From contig JBBRXJ010000007.1 of the NCBI GenBank assembly GCA_038248505.1, forward strand, positions 1 through 58,573: DNA of 58,573 bases. The letters are read 5' to 3'. Made by a program: the position numbers and the translations under genes. Shown piece after piece: positions 28,146 through 36,510 of the stretch. Within the stretch, counting starts at the first letter, position 1. Each line of letters opens with the position of its first letter. The stretch is from JBBRXJ01 sp038248505 (lineage in GTDB: Bacteria; Bacteroidota; Bacteroidia; Bacteroidales; JBBRXJ01). The notes under the pieces were generated by a model. That model worked only from the letters and a program-made list of their open reading frames with translations. It made no database searches and had not been told where the DNA came from.

Positions 28146-29559
28146 ATGATTTTAATTTTTTTTCTATTTCTTCTATTTGAAGTCTGAATTTTTTATCCGT
28201 ATCCATTAGGTTATTTACTGTTTTGCAGGCATGCAATACTGTAGCATGGTCTTTTCCTCCTATTTGAGCTCCAATAGTTGTGAGCGATGATTTAGTGAGG
28301 CTTTTTGAAAAGTACATTGCGATTTGTCTGGCTTGTACAATTTCCCGCTTACGGGTTTTGGAGTGAATTGTATCAACCGGAATATTGAAGTAACTACAAA
28401 CCACTTTTTGGATATAGTCGATGGAAATATTTTTCTTAGTGTTCTTAATGATCTTATCAATCATTGTTCGAGCTAAGTCAATATTTATTTCTTTTTTGTT
28501 GAGGGTTGCTTGTGCTAACAATGAAATTAGTGCACCTTCGAGCTCTCTAATATTTGCCGTTATATGTGTAGCAATATATTCAACTACATCAGCTGTAATT
28601 TCAATACCGTCATTATATATTTTATGACGAAGAATATTTATTCGAGTTTCGTAATCAGGTGCTTGTAACTCAGCATTTAATCCCCATTTAAAACGACTGA
28701 GTAATCGTGCATCTAAGCCTTGTAATTCAACAGGTGGCTTATCAGAGGTCAAAATTAATTGTTTCCCTGATTGTTGTAAATGATTGAAGATATGGAAAAA
28801 GATATCTTGTGTTTTTTCTTTGCCAGCAAATTCATGAACATCATCAATTATTAAGAGATCAATCATTTGATAGAAATACAAAAAGTCGTTACGAGTGTTA
28901 TTTTTTATAGAGTCAACAAATTGAGCCATAAATTTATTTGCGTTCACATACAGAACAATCCGATCGCTAAATTTTTCTTTTGCTTTTATACCAATGGCTT
29001 GAGCTAGATGTGTTTTGCCAAGTCCACTATCTCCATAAATAAATAAAGGATTAAAGGCAGTACCTCCAGGATTTTCTGCTACTGCAGCCCCAGCTGAACG
29101 TGCAAGTCTATTGCATTCACCTTCTATAAAATTATTAAAGTTGTAATGAGCATTCAACATAGGATCTATGTTGAGCTTCTTTATTCCGGGAATAACAAAG
29201 GGGTTTTTAATGCCATTGTCATCATCATACGGCATGGTTACTGGATGGTTCTTTAATTCAACTCCATTCTTTGTAGGAAACTTAACGGTATACGGTTTAT
29301 TTGATAGCATGCTATTCTCAAGTACTACGCTATACTCAAGTTGTGCTTCTGGGCCAACTTCTTTACGTAAGGTTTTACGGAGAATGTCAATGTATTGTTC
29401 CTCTAGATACTCATAGAAGAAAGGACTTGGCACCTGTATGGTGAGAATGTTATTCTCAAGTCGTAATGGTTTTATAGGTTCAAACCAAGTTTTAAAACTA
29501 ATCTGCGGAACATTGTCTCTGATTACTTTAAGGCAGTTATTCCAAATTTTTTCGTGCAT
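28144..29559 (-). CDS. dnaA: Chromosomal replication initiator protein
   Basis: 471 residues. The domains are complete: N-terminal interaction domain (starting EKIWNNCLKVI), AAA+ core with Walker A GDSGLGKTH and Walker B LLIIDDVHEF, and C-terminal DNA-binding domain with GGKDHATVLHACKTV, which recognises DnaA boxes. No dnaN or recF is adjacent, and I see no cluster of TTATCCACA-type boxes in the 323 bp upstream, so this need not be the origin. The gene is leftward and ends in a strong terminator. Confidence 0.97.
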   Translation of the reverse strand: MHEKIWNNCLKVIRDNVPQISFKTWFEPIKPLRLENNILTIQVPSPFFYEYLEEQYIDILRKTLRKEVGPEAQLEYSVVLENSMLSNKPYTVKFPTKNGVELKNHPVTMPYDDDNGIKNPFVIPGIKKLNIDPMLNAHYNFNNFIEGECNRLARSAGAAVAENPGGTAFNPLFIYGDSGLGKTHLAQAIGIKAKEKFSDRIVLYVNANKFMAQFVDSIKNNTRNDFLYFYQMIDLLIIDDVHEFAGKEKTQDIFFHIFNHLQQSGKQLILTSDKPPVELQGLDARLLSRFKWGLNAELQAPDYETRINILRHKIYNDGIEITADVVEYIATHITANIRELEGALISLLAQATLNKKEINIDLARTMIDKIIKNTKKNISIDYIQKVVCSYFNIPVDTIHSKTRKREIVQARQIAMYFSKSLTKSSLTTIGAQIGGKDHATVLHACKTVNNLMDTDKKFRLQIEEIEKKLKS

Positions 29560-29882
29560 CTTAGGTGGTTTTTTTCAGCAAGGTGTGTTAATGGATCTTT
29601 CAAAAATTACACTAGCAAGATGCACAAAAAAACGCAATAATAAAAATGATTTTTTGCTTGTATTTTTAAAAAAGAGTATACACGTGTTATTTACAGTAAT
29701 TTAAAAAACAATATTTTTTTAAATTAATTAACAATATGTAATCGTTTAATTTATAAGTATTTGTGAGTAGGCCTTGTTAATAAATTGTTTTTAAGCGCAT
29801 TACTCTTAAGTTGATTTGTTATAAATAACGTACTGTTTTTTTGTAATGCGTATCAGTTTAATGCTTTACTCTTTTTTGTACT
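29560..29882. other. Intergenic upstream of dnaA, no origin seen
   Basis: AT-rich spacer of 323 bp between dnaA and the MCE gene (both leftward). It should hold the dnaA promoter, but no convincing -7 box was found. The sequence near 29686-29694 (GTATACACG) only loosely resembles a DnaA box. No cluster of boxes or unwinding element beyond general AT richness. Confidence 0.5.
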
Positions 29883-30782
29883 TTACTCTTTATTTTTACC
29901 TCCCCCGAATAATGAAATACTAACATATCGTTTAGGGTTTTTCTTAACATCCTCTAATAGAAGATTAAGATTCATTGATGCGTTTTCAAGATTGATGTAG
30001 AGCGAATCGTTATTTATTAATTTACCAATAGAACCTTCACCATTGTTAACTTTATTAAGCAAACTATCGATTTGAAATAGTGATTTGTTAGCATTTGCAA
30101 TAGTTTCTTTTATTTCTGACATTGCAATAGAATCACTTACATTTTTGAGGTTACTTAATATGCTATTAATTTTTTCATTGTTGCGGTTCAAATTTCGTAC
30201 AAGAGATTCAAGGTCAACAAACGCTCGATTCAAGGATTCGGTTGTTGAGTGTATGTTGCTTAAACTATTGCCTATGAAATATTTTGATTTTGTACTCGTT
30301 AAAACGGTGAGTAGACTATCAAATTTAGTCATAATGTTTTCCGCCTTGTTTTTTATTGGAAACACTCCATCTGAAATTTGTTCAATGAGTTCTTGTTCAA
30401 TGCTTGATGAAAGTGTGTCTCCTTCTTTGTGAAGGTTTTCGTTTTGTGATGGAATAATTTCAATTGCTTTAGATCCCATGAGATCTGAGCTATAAACTTT
30501 AGCAATAGACCCCAAGGGTATATTAAAATCTTTCTGTATATGTATTTTTACAAGAAGTTTATGCTCATTAGTAAATGATATGTTTTCAACTTGTCCAACC
30601 TGATATCCACTAACAATAATGGGGTTAGACACAGTAAGCCCACCTATATTATCATATATGGCATAATATGAGTTTGACTTCTTTATGATGTTTAAACCTT
30701 TGAGGTAATTTAAGCCCCATATAAAAATGGCAAGCGTTGCAACAAAAATAATACCGATTCGGACTTCATTTGATATTTTCAT
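29883..30782 (-). CDS. MlaD/MCE-domain protein
   Basis: 299 residues. One N-terminal transmembrane segment (about 8-26), then an MCE domain (about 35-115, YDNIGGLTVSNPIIVSGYQV) and a long helical tail. MCE proteins carry phospholipids across the periplasm, with an ABC ATPase (MlaF) and permease (MlaE) as partners; neither is in this window. It is 47 bp downstream of the amidase on the same strand and probably shares its transcript. Confidence 0.9.
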   Translation of the reverse strand: MKISNEVRIGIIFVATLAIFIWGLNYLKGLNIIKKSNSYYAIYDNIGGLTVSNPIIVSGYQVGQVENISFTNEHKLLVKIHIQKDFNIPLGSIAKVYSSDLMGSKAIEIIPSQNENLHKEGDTLSSSIEQELIEQISDGVFPIKNKAENIMTKFDSLLTVLTSTKSKYFIGNSLSNIHSTTESLNRAFVDLESLVRNLNRNNEKINSILSNLKNVSDSIAMSEIKETIANANKSLFQIDSLLNKVNNGEGSIGKLINNDSLYINLENASMNLNLLLEDVKKNPKRYVSISLFGGGKNKE

Positions 30783-30829
30783 AAATTGAAAGATATAATA
30801 TTGAGAAAGTAATATAATTAATTATGTTC

Positions 30830-31993
30830 TTATTTGTTATTTATGGCTTGTTGTAGTGAAATAATTTGATCTCCTTTTGTTGCTATTATAAATGCATCAG
30901 GGAATTGTTTTACCAAACTGTTTTTTAATGCCTGCGTTTTTGCAAAATCCGTTTCATTCCCAACAACATATTTAAAAATGGCATCTTGTTTCAGTTCAAT
31001 AATATTTTTTATTCCTTTAAAATCAGCCAAGTTGGTGTCTTTTGCAGTTGTTGAATTAAGTATTTGCACATGAAAGCGTATGCTCAAGTCTGTTGTATTT
31101 GTGTTTATTATAGGTTTCGGAAATTCAGGTGCTGTGCTATATGTTTTGTCGTTTGATGATGTTGAGCTATTTCCGCTTAAATGATCAAATTGACTTTTGT
31201 TTTCAATTGCATTTTTATACTCTTTTACTGAACGATATATGGCCGAAGCAAGATAATCTTGACCTTCATCAGAAGTAATAAATTCTTCTTCTTTTTTGTT
31301 TGATATAAAACCTACTTCAATTAATACGCTTGGCATTGAGGTTTTCCATAAAACAAGAAATCCAGCTTGTTTAACTCCTCTATCCATTCTTTGTATGCGT
31401 TCTCTAAACTGTGTTTGAATGAAAGATGCAAACTCAAGACTTTGATATAAATGGGTATTTTGCAAGAGCGAAAAGATTATGTAAGATTCTGCTGAATTGG
31501 GATCAAAACCTTCATATTTTTTTGTGTAATCATCTTCTATAAGAATAACCGCATTTTCGCGTTTAGCAACATCCATGTTTCCTTCTGATTTGTGTAAACC
31601 CATTGCAAAGGTTTCGGCGCCTTGTATGTTTGTATTTGGATTGGCATTGGCATGAACAGAGATAAATAGGTCTGCATTATTATTATTGGCTATATCAGCT
31701 CGTTCATGTAAAGGAATAAATACGTCTTTATCACGAGTATATATAACCTTTATTTCTGGCATATTTTCATTTATATATTTACCCAGCTTTAGTGCTATAG
31801 CTAAAGTTACTTCTTTTTCTTTTGTGATTTTTCCGATGGCGCCACAGTCTTTGCCACCATGGCCAGCATCAATTACAATTAATCGCATGCGGTTATCTTT
31901 TGCTTGAGACTGCAAATGACATGGTAAAAAAAGTATAAATATGTAACAAAGTACGAATTTCAACGTTTTTGGTATGTATAAAAAAATAGACAT
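30830..31993 (-). CDS. N-acetylmuramoyl-L-alanine amidase with a C-terminal SPOR-like domain
   Basis: 387 residues: signal peptide ending LQSQ, then an Amidase_3 domain with zinc ligands His45 (DAGHGG), Glu61 and His114 (SVHAN) and catalytic Glu226 (LIEVGF). The insert carrying YEGFDPNSAESYI is typical of Bacteroidota AmiA-like enzymes. Residues about 300-387 look like a SPOR domain, which binds denuded septal glycan. It cleaves the amide bond between MurNAc and the peptide stem and likely acts in daughter-cell separation. It diverges from lptD over an 85-bp gap that holds a palindrome. Confidence 0.93.
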   Translation of the reverse strand: MSIFLYIPKTLKFVLCYIFILFLPCHLQSQAKDNRMRLIVIDAGHGGKDCGAIGKITKEKEVTLAIALKLGKYINENMPEIKVIYTRDKDVFIPLHERADIANNNNADLFISVHANANPNTNIQGAETFAMGLHKSEGNMDVAKRENAVILIEDDYTKKYEGFDPNSAESYIIFSLLQNTHLYQSLEFASFIQTQFRERIQRMDRGVKQAGFLVLWKTSMPSVLIEVGFISNKKEEEFITSDEGQDYLASAIYRSVKEYKNAIENKSQFDHLSGNSSTSSNDKTYSTAPEFPKPIINTNTTDLSIRFHVQILNSTTAKDTNLADFKGIKNIIELKQDAIFKYVVGNETDFAKTQALKNSLVKQFPDAFIIATKGDQIISLQQAINNK

Positions 31994-32048
31994 AAGCGTA
32001 TCGAAATTTCTTCTATATTAGTAGCTTTGGCCTTTTAATTATTTAGCC

Positions 32049-32064
32049 TGTGTAAATTTACACA
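32049..32064. promoter_or_regulatory. Palindrome in the amidase/lptD divergent promoter
   Basis: TGTGTAAATTTACACA is a perfect 16-bp palindrome between the two divergent starts (31993 and 32079). It overlaps the predicted amidase promoter. This is the shape of an operator for a dimeric regulator, or of a simple structural element. Confidence 0.45.
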
Positions 32065-32070
32065 AAAATA
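32063..32070 (-). promoter_or_regulatory. Candidate -7 box for the amidase-MCE transcript
   Basis: On the minus strand the sequence is TATTTTTG, a full match to TAnnTTTG, 70 nt before the amidase ATG. It overlaps the edge of the palindrome. No TTTG -33 element is evident. Confidence 0.45.
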
Positions 32071-32078
32071 GGATATTA

Positions 32079-34727
32079 GTGTTGCAGTCCCGATTAATAC
32101 CATATCTTTTTATTTTTATAGTCCTACATTTGTCGGGCTATACTGCTGTTGCTCAAAATAGCATCATTAATGATAGCTTATCGAGTAATCCCAATCAATC
32201 AGACAGTATTAGTAAACCTATCGATTCTATAGCTGTTGTGGATAGTCTTTTGATTCAAACTAAAGGGGATAGTACTAATAAATCAAAGAAAGAAAGTGAA
32301 TTAGATGCTCCTGTTGACTATTCGGCAAAAGATAGCATGATTATATCTATTGATAATCAAATGATTTATTTGTATAATGGGGCGCATGTTAAATATACTA
32401 CTATTGAGCTAGATGCTGGGTATATAGAGTTTGGAATGGCAGATAAGTCTTTATTTGCGGAGGGATTGACGGATAGTGCGGATGTTGTAAATGGGGCTCC
32501 AATTTTTAAGGATAAAGAGGAAACCTTTGATTCGGAAAAACTTACCTATAACTTCCAAACAAAAAAGGGGGTTATTCGGAAGGTTTATATGGTGCAAGAT
32601 GGGGGTTATCTTCATGGAGATAAGATAAAAAGACATGAGAATGAACATATTCACATGAAAAATGGTAAATACTCTACGTGTGATTTAAAAGAACCTCATT
32701 TTTATTTGGCACTTACTAAAGCGGAAGTAATACCGCAGGATAAAATTGTTTCGGGCCCTGCTTATTTAGTTATTGAAGATATTCCAATTTATTTCATTGG
32801 TTTACCTTTTGGTTTTTTTCCTAATACTAAGGGAAGCAAATCGGGTGTATTGATTCCCGATTATGGCGAGGAGCAACAACGTGGTTTCTTTATTAAAGAT
32901 GGAGGTTATTATTTTGTTTTAAATAAGTATGTCGATTTAAAACTTACCGGATCTCTATATTCAAATGGTTCTTGGGGTACCAATGTCGAGAGCAGATATA
33001 CCAAACGATATAAGTTTAATGGTAATTTTGTTGCTGATTATTATAAGGATATTAGAGAGGTAAAATCTCCTATTGGACTAGGTTTAACAAAGGATACAAC
33101 AACAGATATTCGTATAATATGGCAACACATCCAAGATGCAAGGGCAAATCCATATAGTCGTTTCTCAGCGAATGTAAATTTTAGTACTACAAGTTTTGAT
33201 AAGCAGCAGTCATATAATTATAACAACTTCACTCAAAATACGAAGTCATCTAATATCAGTTATACCAAGAGTTGGCCAACGAAACCCTTTAATTTTTCTG
33301 CAAACTTAATGCATAATCAAAGTGCCCGAACAGGAGAAATAAATTTTAAACTACCCAATCTCTCATTTGATGTTGCACGCCAGAATCCTTTTAAAGGTTT
33401 GTCGGGAGGTAAGGATAGATGGTATGAAGATATTCAAGTAGGTTATTCAGCAAGTTTAGAGAATAATATTAACTCACACGATACGCTTATTTTTACTACC
33501 CGTGCGTTTGAGAATGTAAAGAACGGTTTTCGTCACGAAATTCCGGTTTCTTTTCTTTTAAAGCCATTCCGGAACTTTACCATTTCACCCAATATTGTTT
33601 ATGAAGGGGTAGCCTCAACTCAATGGATTAACGAAGTGCCTAATGATACTAATCCAAGAGCGTTTGTGGTTAAAGAGCGTGAAGGTTTTATTTACGGACA
33701 TAGTTTACGACCAAGTTTAAGTGCAAATTATATGCCGCGTATATATGGGATGTATCAGTTTACCAATCCCAATTCAAAAATAAATGCGGTGCGTCATGTT
33801 ATTACGCCTTCGCTTGGGGCTAGTTACACACCTGATATTAGTGAGTTTATGCCAAATTATAATCGCAGCGTATTTTATAATGATAGCTTACTTGATGAGT
33901 ATTCTCTTTTTGAGCAAGGGATATACACTATACAATATCCGCCTGGCGAAGGGGCTGCTATTAGTATGGGCTTGAAAAATAATTTAGAGATGAAGGTGCG
34001 CATGCCAACTGATACTTCTGTTGAATATAAAAAGGTATCCTTACTAGATAGATTTGATTTTAACACATCATACGATCCATTTAGGGATTCACTAAAGTTT
34101 AATCCGATTAACGTTATTGGTGGCACACGTTTATTTAATAATTTACTCGATTTGCAATTCACTGGTATTCTTGATCCCTATGCTTATGTTACGGATAGTA
34201 ATAATTATTCGAAAAGAATTAATAGAGCTCAGTATTCGGTTGATAAAAACTTAGTACGTCTAACGAATTTTCAAACAGGCTTTGGGTTTAACTTAAACAA
34301 TGATACTTTTAGGAAGAAAAAGAAAGAAACAGCGGAAGGTGAAGAGAACACTGAAGAAGAGGAGGAAGTAGAGGCGAAGGATAATTTGTATTCTTATTTT
34401 ATGGTGCCATGGAATTTGGGATTTGATTATAAACTAACCTATCAGAAGCTATTTAATAAATCGGAAATAATACAATCAGTTGGTATAAATGGAGGAATTG
34501 ATTTAACCAAAACATGGAAGATAACCATGAATACCAATTACGATTTTGTGATGAAGAAATTAACCTATACCAGTGCTAGAATATATAAAGATTTACATTG
34601 TTGGGAGATGGAGTTGAATTTTGCACCCTTTGGTGATTATAAATTCTTTTATTTCAAAATTAATGCAAAGAGTACCATTCTTGGCGATTTGAAATATGAT
34701 AAGCGAAAGAACTGGCGCGATTATTAA
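32079..34727 (+). CDS. lptD: LPS-assembly outer-membrane protein LptD (Bacteroidota type)
   Basis: 882 residues; starts at GTG 32079 (the next codon, TTG, is an alternative), giving a signal peptide ending TAVAQ. The OstA/LptA-like jellyroll domain spans about 100-230 (DSMIISIDNQMIYLYNGAHV), and the C-terminal half is a beta barrel. It inserts lipopolysaccharide into the outer leaflet. A distinctive acidic stretch, EGEENTEEEEEVEAKDN, preceded by five Lys/Arg, lies near residue 755, probably a surface loop. The amidase-MCE neighbours match the usual Bacteroidota arrangement. Confidence 0.9.
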   Translation: MLQSRLIPYLFIFIVLHLSGYTAVAQNSIINDSLSSNPNQSDSISKPIDSIAVVDSLLIQTKGDSTNKSKKESELDAPVDYSAKDSMIISIDNQMIYLYNGAHVKYTTIELDAGYIEFGMADKSLFAEGLTDSADVVNGAPIFKDKEETFDSEKLTYNFQTKKGVIRKVYMVQDGGYLHGDKIKRHENEHIHMKNGKYSTCDLKEPHFYLALTKAEVIPQDKIVSGPAYLVIEDIPIYFIGLPFGFFPNTKGSKSGVLIPDYGEEQQRGFFIKDGGYYFVLNKYVDLKLTGSLYSNGSWGTNVESRYTKRYKFNGNFVADYYKDIREVKSPIGLGLTKDTTTDIRIIWQHIQDARANPYSRFSANVNFSTTSFDKQQSYNYNNFTQNTKSSNISYTKSWPTKPFNFSANLMHNQSARTGEINFKLPNLSFDVARQNPFKGLSGGKDRWYEDIQVGYSASLENNINSHDTLIFTTRAFENVKNGFRHEIPVSFLLKPFRNFTISPNIVYEGVASTQWINEVPNDTNPRAFVVKEREGFIYGHSLRPSLSANYMPRIYGMYQFTNPNSKINAVRHVITPSLGASYTPDISEFMPNYNRSVFYNDSLLDEYSLFEQGIYTIQYPPGEGAAISMGLKNNLEMKVRMPTDTSVEYKKVSLLDRFDFNTSYDPFRDSLKFNPINVIGGTRLFNNLLDLQFTGILDPYAYVTDSNNYSKRINRAQYSVDKNLVRLTNFQTGFGFNLNNDTFRKKKKETAEGEENTEEEEEVEAKDNLYSYFMVPWNLGFDYKLTYQKLFNKSEIIQSVGINGGIDLTKTWKITMNTNYDFVMKKLTYTSARIYKDLHCWEMELNFAPFGDYKFFYFKINAKSTILGDLKYDKRKNWRDY

Positions 34728-34980
34728 AGTCTGATTGGCTTTTTTCAATTGAGAAATAATTCGCGTTCAAGAATGATTTTTGGAAGCAAGCTATTCAACT
34801 ATATATTTTCATAATGTTTGCACAGATAGATATGAAAATACATACCATATAATTTATTGAATTTAATTCGGTTTTTTAAGCATAAAATATGCCATGAAGT
34901 GGCTATATTTAAATAACCGTGGGTGACTCGTCCTGAAAAAAATACTTAATTAATTCAAGCATCAACAAAAATAAAAATAA

Positions 34981-35008
34981 AAAACCCCCGTCATTAGGCG
35001 GGGGTTTT
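34981..35008 (-). terminator. Intrinsic terminator of the rpsF-rpsR-rplI operon
   Basis: AAAACCCCCG and its complement with the 8-nt loop TCATTAGG; on the minus strand it is followed by a T-rich tract. It ends the ribosomal-protein transcript, 23 bp after the rplI stop. Confidence 0.85.
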
Positions 35009-35010
35009 AC

Positions 35011-35026
35011 ATTCGCTTTGGCGAAT
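35011..35026 (-). other. Small hairpin just after the rplI stop codon
   Basis: ATTCGC and GCGAAT pair around the loop TTTG, perfectly, in the 22 bp between the rplI stop and the terminator. It could shield the 3' end or act together with the terminator. Confidence 0.5.
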
Positions 35027-35030
35027 AAGA

Positions 35031-35477
35031 TTATTCAGCTACAACATCAAAATCTATTTCAACATCAATGTCTTTGTAGAGTTTAATTTTTGCTTTGTAA
35101 CTACCAACTTCTTTAATGGTAGCTTCTTTAATACTGATGCTCTTACGGTCAATGTTATAACCTTGGGCAATGAGTGATTCAGCAATCTGTATGTTATTTA
35201 CAGAACCAAATATTTTGCCTGTGCTGCTAGCTTTTGCACCAACAGAAAGTTTAACATTTTGCAATTTCTTAGCAGAAGCTAAAGCCTCTTCTCTCAATTT
35301 TGCTTCTTTATGAGCTCTCTGTTTTGTTGTTTCTGCCAGCATTTTAATTGCTGAAGCAGTGGCGGGTATGCCTAGCTTACGCGGAATGAGAAAATTACGC
35401 GCATAACCATCCTTGACATTGACCATTTCGTCTTTATTGCCAAGATTACTTACGTCTTGTTTTAATATTACTTGCAT
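35031..35477 (-). CDS. rplI: 50S ribosomal protein L9
   Basis: 148 residues with the usual L9 plan: a compact N-terminal rRNA-binding domain with MQVILKQDVSNLGNKDEMV and VKDGYARNFLIPRKLG, a long central helix, and the C-terminal domain from about residue 80. It binds 23S rRNA at the base of the L1 stalk. Last gene of the rpsF-rpsR-rplI operon, 15 bp after rpsR. Confidence 0.98.
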   Translation of the reverse strand: MQVILKQDVSNLGNKDEMVNVKDGYARNFLIPRKLGIPATASAIKMLAETTKQRAHKEAKLREEALASAKKLQNVKLSVGAKASSTGKIFGSVNNIQIAESLIAQGYNIDRKSISIKEATIKEVGSYKAKIKLYKDIDVEIDFDVVAE

Positions 35478-35492
35478 GTTAATTTCCTCCGG

Positions 35493-35759
35493 TTATTTTA
35501 ATAAATCTGTAACATAAGGTAAAATAGCGATATGACGGGCTCTTTTAATAGCCTGACCAACTTTTCGTTGAAATTTCAACGAAGTACCGGTTAATCGACG
35601 TGGTAAAATCTTACCCTGTTCATTTAAGAACTTTTTAAGAAATTCAGGGTCTTTGTAATCAACATATTTGATTCCGCTTCTCTTGAATCTGCAATATTTT
35701 TTCTTGCGCACCTCAACGGTAGGAGGCGTCAAATATTTAATTGAACTGTCTACTGCCAT
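35493..35759 (-). CDS. rpsR: 30S ribosomal protein S18
   Basis: 88 residues. The C-terminal core is conserved (PRRLTGTSLKFQRKVGQAIK, then RARHIAILPYV), while the N-terminus has YCRFKRSGIKYVDYKDPEFL. S18 pairs with S6 on the platform of the 30S subunit. It lies 3 bp after rpsF. There is no ssb gene between them, unlike in many other phyla. Confidence 0.98.
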   Translation of the reverse strand: MAVDSSIKYLTPPTVEVRKKKYCRFKRSGIKYVDYKDPEFLKKFLNEQGKILPRRLTGTSLKFQRKVGQAIKRARHIAILPYVTDLLK

Positions 35760-35762
35760 GGC

Positions 35763-36107
35763 TTATTCCTCCTTCTTTTCTAGTTTCATATTCCTTTTCT
35801 TGGCAGCGTACTCTACTGCAAACTTATCCATCTTTATGGTTAAGAAACGGATGATTCTTTCATCACGTCTGTACTCTGTTTCGAGCTTGTCAACAAGATC
35901 GCCTACAGCGGTGTACTGCATTAAATAGTAGAAGCCAGTCGACTTCTTCTGAATTGGGTAAGCAAGTTTCTTTAGACCCCAGTTTTCCTCATGTACTAAC
36001 TGGCCTCCATTGGACTTTACATAGTCACGGAACTTGCTAACCGCTTCCTTCATCTGATCATCAGACAAAACGGGAGTTAAAATGAAAACGGTTTCGTAAT
36101 TTGTCAT
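35763..36107 (-). CDS. rpsF: 30S ribosomal protein S6
   Basis: 114 residues: N-terminal NYETVFILTPVLSDDQMKE, middle GLKKLAYPIQKKSTGFYYLM, and a Lys/Glu-rich tail. It binds S18 and 16S rRNA. First gene of the operon; a TAATTTTG box lies 38 bp upstream. Confidence 0.98.
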   Translation of the reverse strand: MTNYETVFILTPVLSDDQMKEAVSKFRDYVKSNGGQLVHEENWGLKKLAYPIQKKSTGFYYLMQYTAVGDLVDKLETEYRRDERIIRFLTIKMDKFAVEYAAKKRNMKLEKKEE

Positions 36108-36144
36108 GTAATTGTTAATTAATTTGTTAATAAAAAATGAGCCA

Positions 36145-36152
36145 CAAAATTA
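36145..36152 (-). promoter_or_regulatory. Candidate -7 box for rpsF-rpsR-rplI
   Basis: On the minus strand TAATTTTG, a full TAnnTTTG match, 38 bp before the rpsF ATG and so placed as expected for a short leader. No clear -33 TTTG. Confidence 0.5.
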
Positions 36153-36402
36153 GCAATATTTTTCTTTTATTAGTGTATTTCAGCTGAATTATACGGTTTT
36201 TATATATTTATGTAAGTAGATGATATATAATAGATTAATCGAAGAGACTGTATTTATCGTATTGCATGCTAGTGTATTACAGTAAAACCATTCCAAATCT
36301 TAATTTATCAACATCAGTTCAATTAATTCCATGCCATTTTTATATTTGTGTGTAATTAACTGTCTGAGAGTAGTTAGTGTTTTATTGAATAACCTTTTTA
36401 AC

Positions 36403-36500
36403 AAAAGTCGTTTTGAAAAGTGTTTTTTTGATACAAAAAGTCGTTTGAAAAAGTGTTGTGTGAATACATAAAGTCGTACTAGAAAGTGTATTTTTGTAAA
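36403..36500 (+). repeat. Three 33-bp iterated repeats on the ATPase promoter
   Basis: GTCG occurs at 36407, 36440 and 36473, and GTGT at 36420, 36453 and 36486: both exactly 33 bp apart, with 9 bp between the GTCG and GTGT of each unit. The consensus of a unit is roughly AAAGTCGTTTGAAAAGTGT followed by a T-rich part. The third copy also contains TATTTTTG (36489-36496), a full -7 box, 14 bp before the start codon at 36511. The repeats therefore cover the promoter of the broken ATPase gene. Confidence 0.75.
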
Positions 36501-36510
36501 TAAATGAACT

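Larger units (their letters stand above)
34728..35030. other. Intergenic between lptD and rplI
   Basis: 303 bp. The right end holds two hairpins serving the rplI operon. The left 250 bp carry no reading frame or motif that I can support. Confidence 0.6.
36108..36510. other. Intergenic between rpsF and the ATPase pseudogene
   Basis: 403 bp. It contains the rpsF promoter box at the left and the three 33-bp repeats at the right. The middle part (about 36160-36400) holds nothing that I can identify. Confidence 0.6.

Noticed and set aside
29560..29882. Replication origin upstream of dnaA
   Set aside because: No cluster of TTATCCACA-like boxes and no dnaN or other origin-type genes. AT richness alone is not enough.
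34861..34910. Terminator for lptD
   Set aside because: No GC-rich inverted repeat with a T tract on the plus strand between 34728 and 34975; the hairpins there serve the opposite strand.
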